The notes beneath the pieces were generated by a model. It was not told where the DNA came from and did not search any database. It saw only the letters and a program-made list of their open reading frames with translations. 64,000 nucleotides of DNA from Azolla caroliniana (taxonomy: Eukaryota; Polypodiophyta). Positions 48,712-60,450 of this stretch are shown one piece after another (within the stretch, counting starts at the first letter, position 1; every line of letters starts with the position of its first letter). Both the position numbers and the translations under genes were made by a program. The stretch lies in NCBI GenBank assembly GCA_043228905.1, contig JBHGNT010000005.1, forward strand, positions 22,072,001 to 22,136,000. Reading direction: 5' to 3'.

Positions 48712-49664
48712 GTGGAAACTTGTCCCACTTGTCAATATTATTCAAATATAAAATTTTGTGATGAGTTACACCTAACATATTCACTGGGGGTGCATTACAA
48801 GTGGGTGATAGATTTGGTAACAATGCCACTTGGAGTAGGACAAAAGAGATACTTGGTTATTACAAGAGAAGATCTAACAAATCAAGTGGAAGGACGTGCA
48901 CCGCGAATAAAAGGGATATTAGGAGTATGCCAATTCATCTTGGAGGACATTGTTTGTAGGTATGGATGTATCAGGAAGATAGTGGCAGATAGGGGGAGAG
49001 CTCAATTCTGCGGAAGCTCAAGATTTTTTCGACAAAGTAGGGATTCGGTTTCCTTGACAACGACATACAATATGGAAGCTAATGGAAAGGGGACATGGAC
49101 CAATAGTCAAAGCTTTAGTAAAGGTATGTAAAGGACAGGTCGGTGATTGGCCAAAAATCGTACCCTATGCATTGTGGGCTGATAGGACAACTCACAACAC
49201 TGTTATCGGATATATGCTTGCAGAATTAATCATAGGACAAAAGTCGATAATGTCAATTGAAGAAAAGATAATTACATGGGATGTGTTGCCTTGGGAATCA
49301 GAAAATGAGTCGAGAAGATCTACTTGTTATTCAGATACGACAACTTCAATCAAAGATAGAAGACATAGAAAAAGCAACTACTAAATTGAAAGAGGCAAGA
49401 ATCAAGAATAAGGACATATTTGACAAGATAAAAAGAATACGACCAAGAAAGGTGCAAGAGGGAGACTGGGTATTAGTATGTCATAGTAGCCTAGATAATC
49501 AATACAGTACTATTCGGAAGTTCACAAAAAGATGTTTTGGACCTTATGAAGTTAGGAAAATAACCGATAAGGCCACATATTTCCTCAATGAATTAGAGGG
49601 ACATAAATTCGTATCACAATTGCAGGAAAAAGGATTAAAATGTTTAAAAGGAGGGAGTCACTAG
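48712..49664 (+). pseudogene. Gypsy D integrase
   Basis: It starts inside the integrase (CPTCQYYSNIKF), lacking the upstream HHCC zinc-binding part. The catalytic core follows: VIDLVTMPLGVG with the first Asp, IRKIVADRG with the second, and MEANGKG with the Glu, after which a frameshift occurs near 49095. The chain continues as GPIVKALVKVCKGQVGDWPKI and ends in a C-terminal region VQEGDWVLV and FGPYEVRKI typical of gypsy integrase tails, stopping at 49664. Confidence 0.7.
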
Positions 49665-49760
49665 AGCCCGAATTTGATGATGAAGAAGAAGAACTAAAAG
49701 AAATGGAAGAAGTGTTGGATGAACTCTGCACAACCAATGTGCAAGTTTAGAGGGGGTTGG

Positions 49761-50605
49761 TGTCATGAAGGATGTGCTTCATGATATAAAAATGAACTTA
49801 AATATAATATTCAATAATATTTGAGAGACTGGAACCCATTACCTTATATAGCAAGTACAAAGTACATACAACTAGGCCAGATTATTTGTTTTTAGAGGTG
49901 TTGTGAAGAATACAGTCCGACACAATATAAAAGTAAACTTAAACATTCTATTGAGTAAAATTTAAGAGACTTGAACCCTCAACCTTATCTACCAAGTACA
50001 TACCACTAAGCTCTAAGGTTCTTTGTTTTTAAAATTATTTTTCCATCATTGTACTTATCCGATGACTATATTCATACACGAGAGCTCAAATGAGCGAGAT
50101 ATCTATCATGCATCACATGTAATGCATGTACACCAAATGGCGATCATGCATCACATGCATTGTATGCATGGGGGCACCTATAAAAAGAGTGAAAGGGAAA
50201 AGAAGGAATGAAGGAAGAGAAAGTACGAAATCAAGTAATTTATCAATCAAGAAAAATAGCTCATTCGGGAAGTGTCTTGTCCCTTGAAGTTGATGTCAAA
50301 GGTTTAAATCTAGGGTTTGATAGAGAAAGGTTTCATCTCTGCGATCGAGCATTGTAAATTGGTAAAAAATCTTGGATTTTGAATATAATACATATTCTTA
50401 TCATATACTCTTGTAACTTCTTTAATCATACATTGTCGCTATCTCTTCTCTTTACTCATATCTCTCTCGCACATTACTTTCAACTTTTATTCCTCGTATC
50501 CTTAATCTGTGTGACATTGTCGCACAATCCTTATAAAAATTTGCTCGAACTCCCCTTAACCTTAGTCCCTACGACTTCGCCACACGAACCACAACTACCC
50601 CGACA
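49761..50605 (+). repeat. 3' LTR of gypsy D
   Basis: 845 bp, starting TGTCATGAAGGATGTGC and ending CCCCGACA. It carries the same pair of tRNA-like modules as the 5' LTR. Stretches such as 50490-50600 are almost identical to 44890-45005, while the first 150 bp have diverged more. Confidence 0.75.
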
Positions 50606-52693
50606 ACATAACACTTGCTTAACCCAGTCCAGGTGAATGTTTCGTGGTGTCTGCATAAACTAGCTAAGGAGTCTGACTGGGTAACTGAGGTTGGGTCGAG
50701 TAATGGTGAGATAGATTAGGCTTCCGACTAGTTGTCGATAGTGAGTTGGCTCACACTCTTCTATGCCAGGCTTGACATCTAGCTTTAGGTTTCGATCGAT
50801 AGGGGTAGCGACGGGCTTAGACTCTGTCATCCCAAACTTGAAGATCACATTGAGGATATAGTGTTGTTGGGAGGTCATGATTCCGTCAGGAGTCCAAATT
50901 ACTTCTATACCTAGAAAGTAATGTAGCTCCTTCATGTCTTTCATTTCGAATCGACTGGAGAGAAGCTTTTGATGTTCTCAATATCTACTAAATGCTCTCT
51001 TCCAATGACCAAGTCATCCACATATATTATGATAAATACATGTCCTCTAGAGTCGCTCCCGATGAACAGAGAATTGTCGGACTTGGACATTTTGGTGAAG
51101 ATATTGTGTTATCTTCGAGTGTTAGGCTCTAGGTGCTTGCTTGAGGCCGTAGAGAGGCTTTTTGAGTCAACAGACAATTGTTGGATGCATACTCGACTTG
51201 AATCTAGGTGGTTGTACCTTGTAAACCTCCTCTTCTAACCCGCCTTGAAGAAAGGCATTCTTGACGTCCATTTGATGGAGGTGCCACGCTTTCACTGTTG
51301 CAAGCATGATCATGGTTTGGATGGTTGTCATCTTTGCCACCGGGGCAAATGTCTCTTCATAATCGACTCCGTGTATTTGCGCATAGCCCTTTGCCACAAG
51401 TTGGGCCTTATACCGATTGATGGTGCCATCAACATTGTGCTTCACCTTGTATATCCATCGACATCCGATTGCCTTCTAGTGGGGTGAAGAGGGGACAAGT
51501 TCCCATGTCTCGTTTTTTGAGAGTGCTTTATCTTCTCATTCATCGCTTCGACCCATCGCGGGTCCTTGTGGCTTATGACAAATTTTCCGACTCTCGAATT
51601 GTCGCCACCTTCATCATGAACGTATAATGATATGCCATGTAGTCATTGTAGCCGAATCAGCTGACCACATTTTCTCTCGAGTGGACTGACGGAGTTGTTC
51701 ACTCGTCTTTATGAACACTTCCTTGGTTTCTGGTGTCCTCATGATAGGCACATCCAATCCACCATACTCATTGTCGAGTGAGCGAGCCGATTCGTTTCCA
51801 TTTGAGTCTTCATACTCATGCATTTTGGCCTTCCCTTTGTCAAGTTTCGGACTTGGCCGCAATGTGCTTTGGTCGCTTGGAGGCTCCTGTGGTCCACTCA
51901 ACCTGGTTGTCATTGGACCTCCCTCTATCGTGAGCCTTAGTTGCTCAACCTCCTTCGAGTCTATGTTGAAATCGGTTTTGGTCGGATCGGATGGTGTTGA
52001 GTTGGCTATGTACCAAGATGTCAATTTGTCAAATAAGACATCCCTACTCACTTGAACCTGCTTGGTAGGGGGATTGAAGCACCTATACCCCTTTTGTTCG
52101 AACGAGTACCCCACGAGGATACATTTCTCTGACTTAGGATCGAGCTTCTGTTGCTTCTCGTCGGGAATATGTACATACGAAATCAAGCCGAATATCTTGA
52201 CATGAGATAGTCTGGCTTCTTACCATAGAATCTCTCGTAGGGGGTTACATTGTGGACTACGGATGTTGTGCACCGGTTCATTAGATAGAGGGTCGTATTC
52301 GCCGCTTTAGCCCAATACGAATTTGTCAGATGTTTCTCATTCATCATTGCCCTTGCCACCTCAAGTATATGCCGGTTCTTTCGTTTGGCTACTCCATTCT
52401 ACTGAGGTGTGTGTTGGCATGTAAACTCCCGCCGAATTCCTTCTTGTCAAAGGTATGTTGTGAAGGCGTTGAAGAAGTCCTCTTTGCCATCATCCAATTG
52501 AAGGCACCATACATGATGTCCGGTTGCCTTTTCGACTTTGTTTTTGAATTTCTAGAAGTGTGAGAACACTTCACTCTTCTGCCGCATAGGGAATATCCAG
52601 GTGTGCATGGGGAAGTCGTTGATGAACATCACATAATACCGACAACCACCAAATGTTGTCGTTTGGGATGGTCCCCATACATCTAAATGTATT
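50606..52693 (-). pseudogene. Copia A: integrase-RT segment between the two insertions
   Basis: Reading leftwards from 52693: integrase core (LDVWGPSQTTTFG, then CRYYVMFI-like), YVHIPDEKQQKLDPKSEKCI with the acidic linker (52186-51614), RT with YKAQLVAKGYAQIHGVDYEETF and [16 protein letters not shown] (51445-51167), and FLGIEVIWTPDG through LTITRPNLSY (50944-50660). It is broken by frameshifts and stops and lacks a clean YVDD. The protein is closely similar to element B in the same regions, so A and B are one family in opposite orientations. Confidence 0.8.
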
Positions 52694-53076
52694 TGTTGAG
52701 AATCAAGCTCAACTTGGTCTAGTGTGTGAACTCACCTTGAGAGTGAAGAGACACTCCAACGGTCAAGAGTCACCATTATGTCACCACTTTGTATTCTAGC
52801 ATTTAGTATGAGTCATACAATCATATTCTATGACACATAACTTATGAGCTTTCACATTCCCCATGCTCCATGAGGCTTGTAGTTAATGAAGAGAGAGGGT
52901 GACTACATAAAGCACCCTCCTCCCACCTTGTATAGTGTTGAGTCTTTCTCCTTGGTCAATATACTTTTACCTTGCGTATTCTCTGTGTTTCACTCACTCT
53001 CTCTCTCTCTCTCTTACACACACACATAACTCACATCTCTTCTGCTTCACAAGAATCCATCTCTTGATTCTTTACA
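52694..53076 (+). repeat. 5' LTR of copia B
   Basis: 383 bp, TGTTGAGAATC to GATTCTTTACA, with a (CT)n run near 52996-53014. The primer binding site for initiator tRNA-Met follows with no gap. Confidence 0.9.
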
Positions 53077-53235
53077 TGGTATCAGAGAGTTTTGGTAGCT
53101 TGATCTAGCCCATTCGCCTCATCGTGATCGTGTGTTGTGCTCTACGCCGACGACCAAGAACCAGCTCATAGCTATCGTAGCTTCGCTACATAGCTCGCAT
53201 TCGAAGAGAGAAGAAGAAGAAGAAGAATCGACATA

Positions 53236-54537
53236 ATGAATACTCAAATGGGGAGCGCTCTCCCTACCGAGAAGTTGGATCGAAACAACTTTGCATCTTG
53301 GGAGTACAAGATGCACCAATACCTTGTCGGACAAGGCTATTGGAGCTACATCAAAGGAGCGCATGAAGACCGACCCGCCGAAGCGGCTCCCGGATACGTG
53401 ACATGGGAGCAAGCCACAAGCCACGTGATGTATTGCGTGACATGGGAGCAAGCCACAAGCCACGTGATGTATTGTTTGGCGACATGTGTTCACGACCACA
53501 TGCTCGGTTACATTCGAGAAGCCAAGACGCCGAAGGAAGTGTGGGAAAATCTACGAAAGATTTTCGCCGCCAACACGACCGCGAGGAAGCTTCAACTCCG
53601 CCAAGAGTTGAACAACATTAAACAAAGGGACATGTCCATCACGACATACACCTTGAAGATCAAGGAGCTTTGCGACTCGCTTGGCTCAATAAGCGTAAGT
53701 ATAGATGATGATGAGATGGTGAAAATATGCCTCGACGGCCTCGCACCACGGTTCGGCACGATGCGAACTGCCGTTCTAGCATGGGAGAAATCTCCCTCCT
53801 TCTTCGAGCTCCAATCAATGCTATTGGTCGAAGAAAACCACGTGCGTACAAGGAGCAATGAGTCGGAAGGCCACATGCTCTACACGTACTCGAATGGAGG
53901 AAGAGGACGCGGACGAGCAAGAGGCCGATTCGGCCAAGGACAAGGCGGACGAGGTCCGACCTACGACAACAACTCCCAATTTCGGCCGCAAAACGGAGGC
54001 CAACAAGGAACTTTCGCAAGAAGGGTGAGCTTCCACTCCGGCCCGAGCCGTCAAAACGCAACCGAATGCGAATATTGCGGAAAGCTCGGCCACCATGAAG
54101 AAGAGTGCCGAAAGAAGATGCGTGAATCGGCTTCCACAAGCCGACAACTCACGAATTACGCACACAACTCCGACTATGAAGATCGTGGCGGAATCTATGC
54201 ACACAACTCCGACCGTGGCAAAATGTACGGGCACAACTCTGACTACGAAGATCATGGCGGAATGTATGCGCACAACTCCGACCATGGCGGAATGTTCATG
54301 ATGAAACATAGAGCAAACTCTATGTCGGCCGCTACCTCAACTAGTGCCTCCGGTCCGGAAGACGTATGGTTCGTCGATTCCGGTGCCTCGAATCATATGA
54401 CATCGCATCAAGAATGGTTCCGAGAACTTCGAGAGCCGGACCGACCCGGCTATGTCGAAACCGGAGACGACACTACGCACCCGATTCGGCACATTGGCAA
54501 TGTTCCGTTCGGAGAAGAAGGTAAGCAAAATTACATT
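53236..54537 (+). pseudogene. Copia B Gag and protease start
   Basis: The ATG at 53236 opens a 434-codon frame ended by TAA at 54538-54540. The N-terminal Gag reads LDRNNFASWEYKMHQYL. A 13-residue unit (VTWEQATSHVMYC) is duplicated by an exact 39-bp repeat at 53398-53436 and 53437-53475. UBN2-type Gag helices follow, then an Arg/Gly-rich stretch, a zinc knuckle CEYCGKLGHHEEEC, several YAHNSDYEDRGG-like repeats (54150-54300), and the protease motif WFVDSGASNHM. The normal product would be the structural Gag, with protease cutting the polyprotein. The stop separates this part from the rest of pol. Confidence 0.85.
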
Positions 54538-54546
54538 TAAAATGTC

Positions 54547-57021
54547 TTGCATGTACGGACCATTACGAAGAATTTGGTCTTCGTCGGCCAAATTGTAGAG
54601 CAAGGGATGCAAGTTCGATTTAATCAAGGCGGTTGCTTCATCGAAAAAGAGGGCCGACTCATCGCACGCGGACGAAGAGAGGGCTGGATGTTCATTCTCG
54701 ATTCACGCGAGATGAAATCCGCCATGTTCGCGAAAAACACGAAAGCTGACTCCGACATAGAGCTATGGCACAAGCGAATCGGCCACATCAATCTCAACAA
54801 ACTCAAAGCAATGAAATCGAAAGGAGTCGTCATCGGACTCTCGACATTCAAAGAGAAGGAGATTGAAGGTGTATGCGAAGCGTGCCAATTCGGTAAGCAA
54901 CATCGAAACCTATTCCCGAAAGAGTGGAACGTGAGCAAAGGTCTACTCGACGTAGTCCATTTCGACGTATGGGGACCGATGCAGACGGCTACATTCGGCG
55001 GATGCCGATATTACGTGCTCTTCATCGACGACTTCTCTAGGCACACTTGGATCTACCCGATGCGGCAAAAGAGCGAAGTGTTCGGACACTTCCAAAATTT
55101 CAAGAATGAATTCGAGAAAGCCACGGGCCGACATGTACGATGCCTTCGATCGAATGGCGGCAAGGAGTACTTCTCGGATGATTTCACGGCGTATAACCGA
55201 AAGGAAGGAATTCGGCGAGAATTCACTTGCCGACACACTCCGCAACAAAATGGGGTAGCCGGGCGCAAAAATTGGCACATCCTTGAAGTAGCGCGGGCCA
55301 TGATGAACGAGAAGCATATGCCCAAGTCATAATCGGCCGAAGCTGCAAATACGACCGTGTACCTAATGAACCGGTGCACAACATCTAGCGTGCACGAGGT
55401 CACTCCGCACGAAAAATACTTCGGAAAGAAGCCAGACTTATCGCACATCCGCATATTCGGAGAGATAGCGTACGTGCACATCCCCGACGAGAAGCGTCAA
55501 AAGCTTGACCCGAAGTCGGAGAAATGTATCCTCATAGGATACTCATTGGAGCAAAAGGGGTATAAGTGCTACAACCCTTCAACTCGAAAATCTCAAGTAA
55601 GTTGAGACGTTGTTTTTGACGAGTTCGCATCCTGGTACGCACCAGAGACAACTCCGACTCCAACTCCGCTCGACCCGGAATCTGCCGACCAAGAGATCGA
55701 GGATGAAGATCGCCCTACGCGCATGATTGAAGAAAGTCTGATCACGACCCGACTGAGCGGACCACAAGAGCCGTTGAGCGATCAAAGCACATCACGGCCG
55801 AGCCCGAAGATGGACAATGGCAAGGCAAAAATGGCGGAATATGAAGACGATCGCTTCGACGAGGATGAATCGACTCACTCACTCGACAATGAGTTCGGCG
55901 GCTTCGATGTACCAATCAGAGCTAAGAAAGCCCTCATCTCTGCAAATGAAAAGCTCCGCCGATCCACTCGTGAAAAGAACCCCGTAAGCCGATTCGGCTA
56001 CAACGAGTATATGGCCTACCATTACGCCTTTATGATGAAGGTAGTGACAGTACGGGAGCCGGAAACCTTTTCAAAAGCCACGAAGGACCCGCGATGGATC
56101 GAAGCAATGAACGAGGAGATGAAGGCACTACGGAAGAACGAGACGTGGGATCTCATTCCCACCTCACCACACAAAAAGGGGATCGGATGCAGATGGATCT
56201 ACAAGGTGAAGTATAACGCTGATGGCTCCGTAAACCGCTACAAAGCTCGACTCGTAGCGAAAGGATTCGCTTAGACGCATGGCGTCGACTACGAAGAGAC
56301 CTTTGCCCCGGTGGCAAAGATGATGACGGTGCAGACCATAATTGTGATTGCCACGACGAAAGGGTGACACCTCCATCAAATGGACGTCAAGAACGCCTTT
56401 CTACAAGGCGAATTAGAAGAGGAGGTGTACATGATCCAACCACCCAGCTTCAACTCGAGCACCCATCCGAAAGCTGTTTGCCGACTCAAGAAGCCACTCT
56501 ACGGCCTCAAGCAAGCACCGCGTGCTTGGCATTCGAAGATAACGCAATATCTTCATCAAATCGGCTTCCCTACGTCAAAATCGGACAACTCCCTCTACAT
56601 ACGAAGCGATTCCACAAGTCCGATCGTCATCATCTTATATGTGGATGACCTAGTCATTGGAGGTGAGCATCTCGTCGAAATCACTAAGGTCAAATCCCTC
56701 CTTTCCGACAAGTTTGAGATGAAAGACATGAAGGAGCTCCACTACTTCCTCGGCATCGAGGTAATTCGGACTCCGGCCGGAATCATGATCTCTCAACGAC
56801 ACTACATCCTCAACTTGTTATACAAGTTCGGGATGGCTGAGTGCAAATCCGTGGCAACCCCGCTCGATCGTATTCTCAAACTAGATGCGAACTCCGGCAC
56901 CAAAGCGTGTGAGCCGACTAAACTCATCGGGAGTCTCATCTACCTCACGATCACTCGACCCGATCTCAGTTATCTGGTCGGTCTCCTTAGCCAATTCATG
57001 CAAACACCGTGTGATACTCAC
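54547..57021 (+). pseudogene. Copia B integrase and reverse transcriptase
   Basis: The same frame as Gag continues after the stop at 54538. It contains GAG-pre-integrase (ELWHKRIGHINLNKL, CEACQFGKQHRN), the integrase core (VHFDVWGPMQ; then LRSNGGKEYFSDDF, where the expected second catalytic Asp reads as Asn; then QQNGVAGRKNWH, where the usual Glu position also reads otherwise), and an acidic linker. RT follows: [49 protein letters not shown] and [13 protein letters not shown]. Stops lie at 55330-55332, 55603-55605, 56272-56274 and 56365-56367. The segment ends at the C insertion point. Confidence 0.85.
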
Positions 57022-57653
57022 TGTTAGGAAACAGGTCCCTCCGGATGGAAAGTGAGAAGAACAGTGCTGATGAGAAACTCGGCCGAGGCCGAAACCAGAT
57101 GAAGAGTACCCGGCTATGGAAGACCCGGTGAGAACCGGATGAGGAGTAGCCGGCAAGAGCCGGATGGTGAAGGCCCGGTGAGAAGTGCTCACCGGATGAA
57201 GGGACATATTCATAAATACGTTTCCTAAGAGTCCATCGGGGCTATATTTGTAAATAGCCGAAAAGTCATATTAGTATAAATATGACTTAGGGCAAACTCT
57301 TTTATAGATGTTGTCATTCTTGTTGGTGCAAGACTAGAGAGCGCATAACAGTGTACAGAGAGAGAGAGAGAGAGAGGAAGAGGTCGTTGCCTCTATTGTA
57401 ACCGCCGCCTGTGGCGAAGATCGTGAGCACGAGGTCGTTGCCTCCGTGAGCTCACTATTGTAATCATTGTGATATAGTGATAGTTTGGAGTCTGTGGACT
57501 CCCGTGGTTTTTCCCTCTCAGGCTTTTCCACGTTAAACATCTTGTGTACTCTTCTCTCCTTTTGTGTCGTGCATTCATTCCGTGTTTTTCTGTGTTTTAA
57601 TTCTAAGCTCAGTTGTGGCCGAGCGTTGTTCATCGGAGCGTGTGTTCCTGTCA
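57022..57653 (+). repeat. 5' LTR of copia C
   Basis: 632 bp. TATAAATA lies at 57275-57282, an (AG)n run at 57357-57376, and a duplicated GAGGTCGTTGCCTC motif at about 57381 and 57431. It is longer than the 3' LTR mainly through a 12-18-bp segment near 57199-57214. Confidence 0.9.
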
Positions 57654-57656
57654 AAG

Positions 57657-57668
57657 TGGTATCAGAGC
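57657..57668 (+). promoter_or_regulatory. Primer binding site, initiator tRNA-Met
   Basis: TGGTATCAGAGC, complementary to the 3' end of plant initiator tRNA-Met, lies 3 bp after the 5' LTR of element C. It is the priming site for minus-strand DNA synthesis. Confidence 0.9.
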
Positions 57669-57683
57669 AAAACGACACAGAAA

Positions 57684-58931
57684 ATGGATGATTCGTTGGG
57701 AGGCATGTTCAAGCTCACCGACTCCAACTATTCGGTGTGGAAGTCGAAGATGAGGGACATGCTTGTGGTTAAAGATCTTTGGTTGCCGGTTCAGTTCGGG
57801 GACAAGAGACCGGACAAAATCGACGCCACGATATGGGAGGTGATGCACATGAAGACAACGACGTACATGCGGTGCTTCTTCAACATGAGCCTATACAACA
57901 ACTTCAATGAAGAGAGCAAGGCTCATGAGCTCTGGGAGAAGATCAACATAATGTTTCAAAACAAAAATGTTGTTAATCAGGTTTCGGTATTCCGGAAGCT
58001 AGTAAGACTCCGGTACCAAGATGGCTCCAGCATGGCGGAGCACATGAATGCTTTCCAGGGGCTGATCCACCAGGAAACATCATTGGAAGTACCACTTGTC
58101 GATGAGGTACTAGCAGTACTCCTGCTCGGTTCCCTCCCGGATAGCTGGGTGACGTTGGTTGTCACCTTGGGCAACGCCGGGCCGGAAGGGAAACGGTTAT
58201 CCCTAGCAAGAGTGAAGTAGAGCTTGCTAGATGAGGAGGTGCGTCGGAAAGATAAGGATACGAGCTCCGACTCCAAAGCGCTCCTTACCGAATCGGAACG
58301 CGGAAGACAAAGAAACCGTAGTCCCCAGAACTGGGAAAAGTCGCAGACACGGTCAAAGTCAAGGGGGAGGCCTACTTGCTTCTATTGCGGCAAGCCGGGA
58401 CACTTCCAGAAGAACTATCGGCACTTCCGAAAAGACAAGGAAACCGACTATACCAATTTGAAGCGGACACCGGACCGGAATGGTAAAGACCGGAGGGGGC
58501 CGGACCAGAAGGGAATGATGGCAATCACGGCAAGTGAAGAAGAGCTGATGCTCATCACCGAGGAGAGTGAGCTAAACCTTACCGGCGACGAGATGACCTG
58601 GGTGGTCGACTCCGGAGCGTCGTTCCACCTTACCTTGGATCGGAAATGCTTCTCATCTTACTCAGCTGGTGATCATGGCTGTGTCCGGATGGGGAATGAA
58701 GGTACATGCCGAATTGTCGGCATAGGAGACGTGTGGCTGACAACATCAACCGGATGCAAGTTGCAGCTGAAGGATGTCCGACATGTTCCGGAGGTTCGTC
58801 TGAACCTGATATCAGCCGGTCGGCTAGATGATGAAGGCTACATGGGTAGCATCCGGAACGGTGTTATGAAGTTCAATGTTGTACTTGATAAATGCCCGGT
58901 TATGTCCGGAGGAAGTGAACGTGTCATCTGA
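57684..58931 (+). pseudogene. Copia C Gag and protease
   Basis: The first ATG after the primer site (57684) opens Gag: FKLTDSNYSVWKSKMRDML (a UBN2/DUF4219-type start), then LVRLRYQDGSSMAEHMNAF. A TAG at 58218-58220 interrupts it, and the same frame continues. The zinc knuckle CFYCGKPGHFQKNY has Tyr in place of its last Cys. Protease follows with WVVDSGASFHLT at about 58600, then KLQLKDVRHVPEVRLNLIS. This frame ends at TGA 58929-58931, just after the frame shifts at about 58880-58925. The stop and the lost knuckle ligand make the copy defective. Confidence 0.85.
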
Positions 58932-60447
58932 CACTGTCAGTGAGCTGTGGCACAAAAGGCTGTGTCACATGAGCGAGAACGGGATGAAGAGGCTTGCAGA
59001 CGACAACCTCATTCCAGTGAAGAACATGCACTTGGAGAAGTGCACTGATTGTCTGGCCGGTAAGCAAAACCGGACCTCCTTCCGACCAAGGCCACCGATG
59101 AGACGTAATGCACCACAGGAGTTGGTGCATACTGATGTGTGTCAAGTGGACACGAAGTCACATGCAGGATCGCAGTACTTCGTGACGTTCATAGATGACC
59201 ACAACTGGAAGCGGTGGGCTACACCGTTGAAGACGAAGGATCAGGTGTTATCCGTCTTCAAAGAACTCCACGCGAGAGTGGAAAGAGAAACTGGCCGGAA
59301 GTTGAAGGCGGTTCGAGCAGATAACGAAGGTGAATACCGGGGGCAGTTCGAGGAGTATTGTCGCTTGAAGGGAATCCGGCTCGAATTTACCGTGCCGAAG
59401 ACGCCGGAACTAAACGGGCTGGCCGAGAGGATGAACCGGACCATAATGGAGAGGCTCCGGAGTATGCTGGCGCATGCAAAACTACCCAATAAGTTTTGGG
59501 CTGAGGCATTGTCGACGGCGACATATGTGATAAACAGATCACCCTCAGTACCCTTGGACGGAGACACGCCACAGAGAGTATGGACCGGTAAGGAAGTATC
59601 CTACCGGCATCTGAAGGTATTCAGGTGTCTTGCGTATGTGCATGTAGCTAAGGATCGGAGAGGAAAGTTGGATCGAAAGACCCGGCCATGCATATTCCTC
59701 GGTTACGATGACGATGAGTTCGGCTACCGAGTGTGGGACTTGGTTGACAAGAAGGTATTTCGGAGTCGAGATATTATCTTCATGGAGGACAAGACGCTCA
59801 CCGACTGGGAGTCGGAGAAGAAGATAATGAACTCCGAGTCGACTGGTAAGGATCAATTCTACAATGAGCAGACCCAACCGGCAAGAGACCGGTTAGCACT
59901 CGAGGAACCAGCCGGTTACGGTGAGGATACCGAACCGGCAGAAAAAGAAGTAGAGGAAGCTGAAACCGGAACCGGCCAAGACCCCGAATCAGATTCGGAT
60001 GAAGAGCGAATGGAGGGCCCGATTACCGAAGCCCAAAGACGGAGATATCCTCTCAGAGAGAGAAGGCCCCCCCGGAGATTTCCGGATGCAGAGCTTGTGC
60101 TGCTAACCGATGAGGGGGAGCCAGAAAGCTTCGTAGAGGCGAAGGATGACACCCACAACTGCAAATGGTTAAGTGCCATGCAAGATGAGATGGATTCCTT
60201 GCATGAGAACCATACGTACGAATTGGTGGAGTTGCAGAAAGGAAAGCGGGCACTCCGAAATAAGTGGGTGTACAAGTTGAAACAGGGAGATGCCGGAAAC
60301 CCCTCGAGATACAAAGCCAAGATCGTGGTGAAGGGGTTCAAGCAGAAGAAGGGCGTGGACTTCGACGAGATATTTGCCCCGGTAGTAAAGATGACCTCCA
60401 TCCGGACGGTGCTGAGTATAGTGGCAAGCATGGACCTCGAGGTAGAG
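58932..60447 (+). pseudogene. Copia C integrase and RT N-terminus
   Basis: The frame open from 58876 carries GAG-pre-integrase (ELWHKRLCHMSENGM, CLAGKQNRTSF) and an integrase core with all three acidic residues visible (HTDVCQVD, VRADNEGEYRG, ELNGLAERMNRT). The LGYDDDEFGYRVWD-type C-terminal region follows, then an acidic Glu/Pro-rich linker, and the RT start (KWVYKLKQGD, KGVDFDEIFAPVVKM). TAG at 60448-60450 interrupts the RT just before LDVKTIFLHG. Integrase would insert the DNA copy into the genome. Apart from the stop this is the best-preserved integrase in the window. Confidence 0.88.
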
Positions 60448-60450
60448 TAG

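Larger units (their letters stand above)
44184..50605 (+). mobile_element. Ty3/gypsy element D, inserted in copia A
   Basis: Its LTRs are 44184-45009 and 49761-50605, starting TGTTGTGAAGG/TGTCATGAAGG and ending GCGACA/CCGACA. A purine tract (AGAGGGGGTTGG, 49749-49760) precedes the 3' LTR. Between them are gag, protease, RT and integrase remnants in gypsy order. Target sequence ACATA lies at 44175-44179 and 50606-50610; four extra bases (ACGT) separate the left copy from the LTR. The copia A frame is nearly continuous once D is left out. The two LTRs differ at roughly a tenth of positions by eye. RNase H and the zinc-binding N-terminus of integrase are missing. Confidence 0.8.

Noticed and set aside
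53660-54309. Two long antisense open frames under copia B Gag
   Set aside because: They mirror the GC-rich, Arg/Gly- and Ser-rich Gag coding; no independent protein features.
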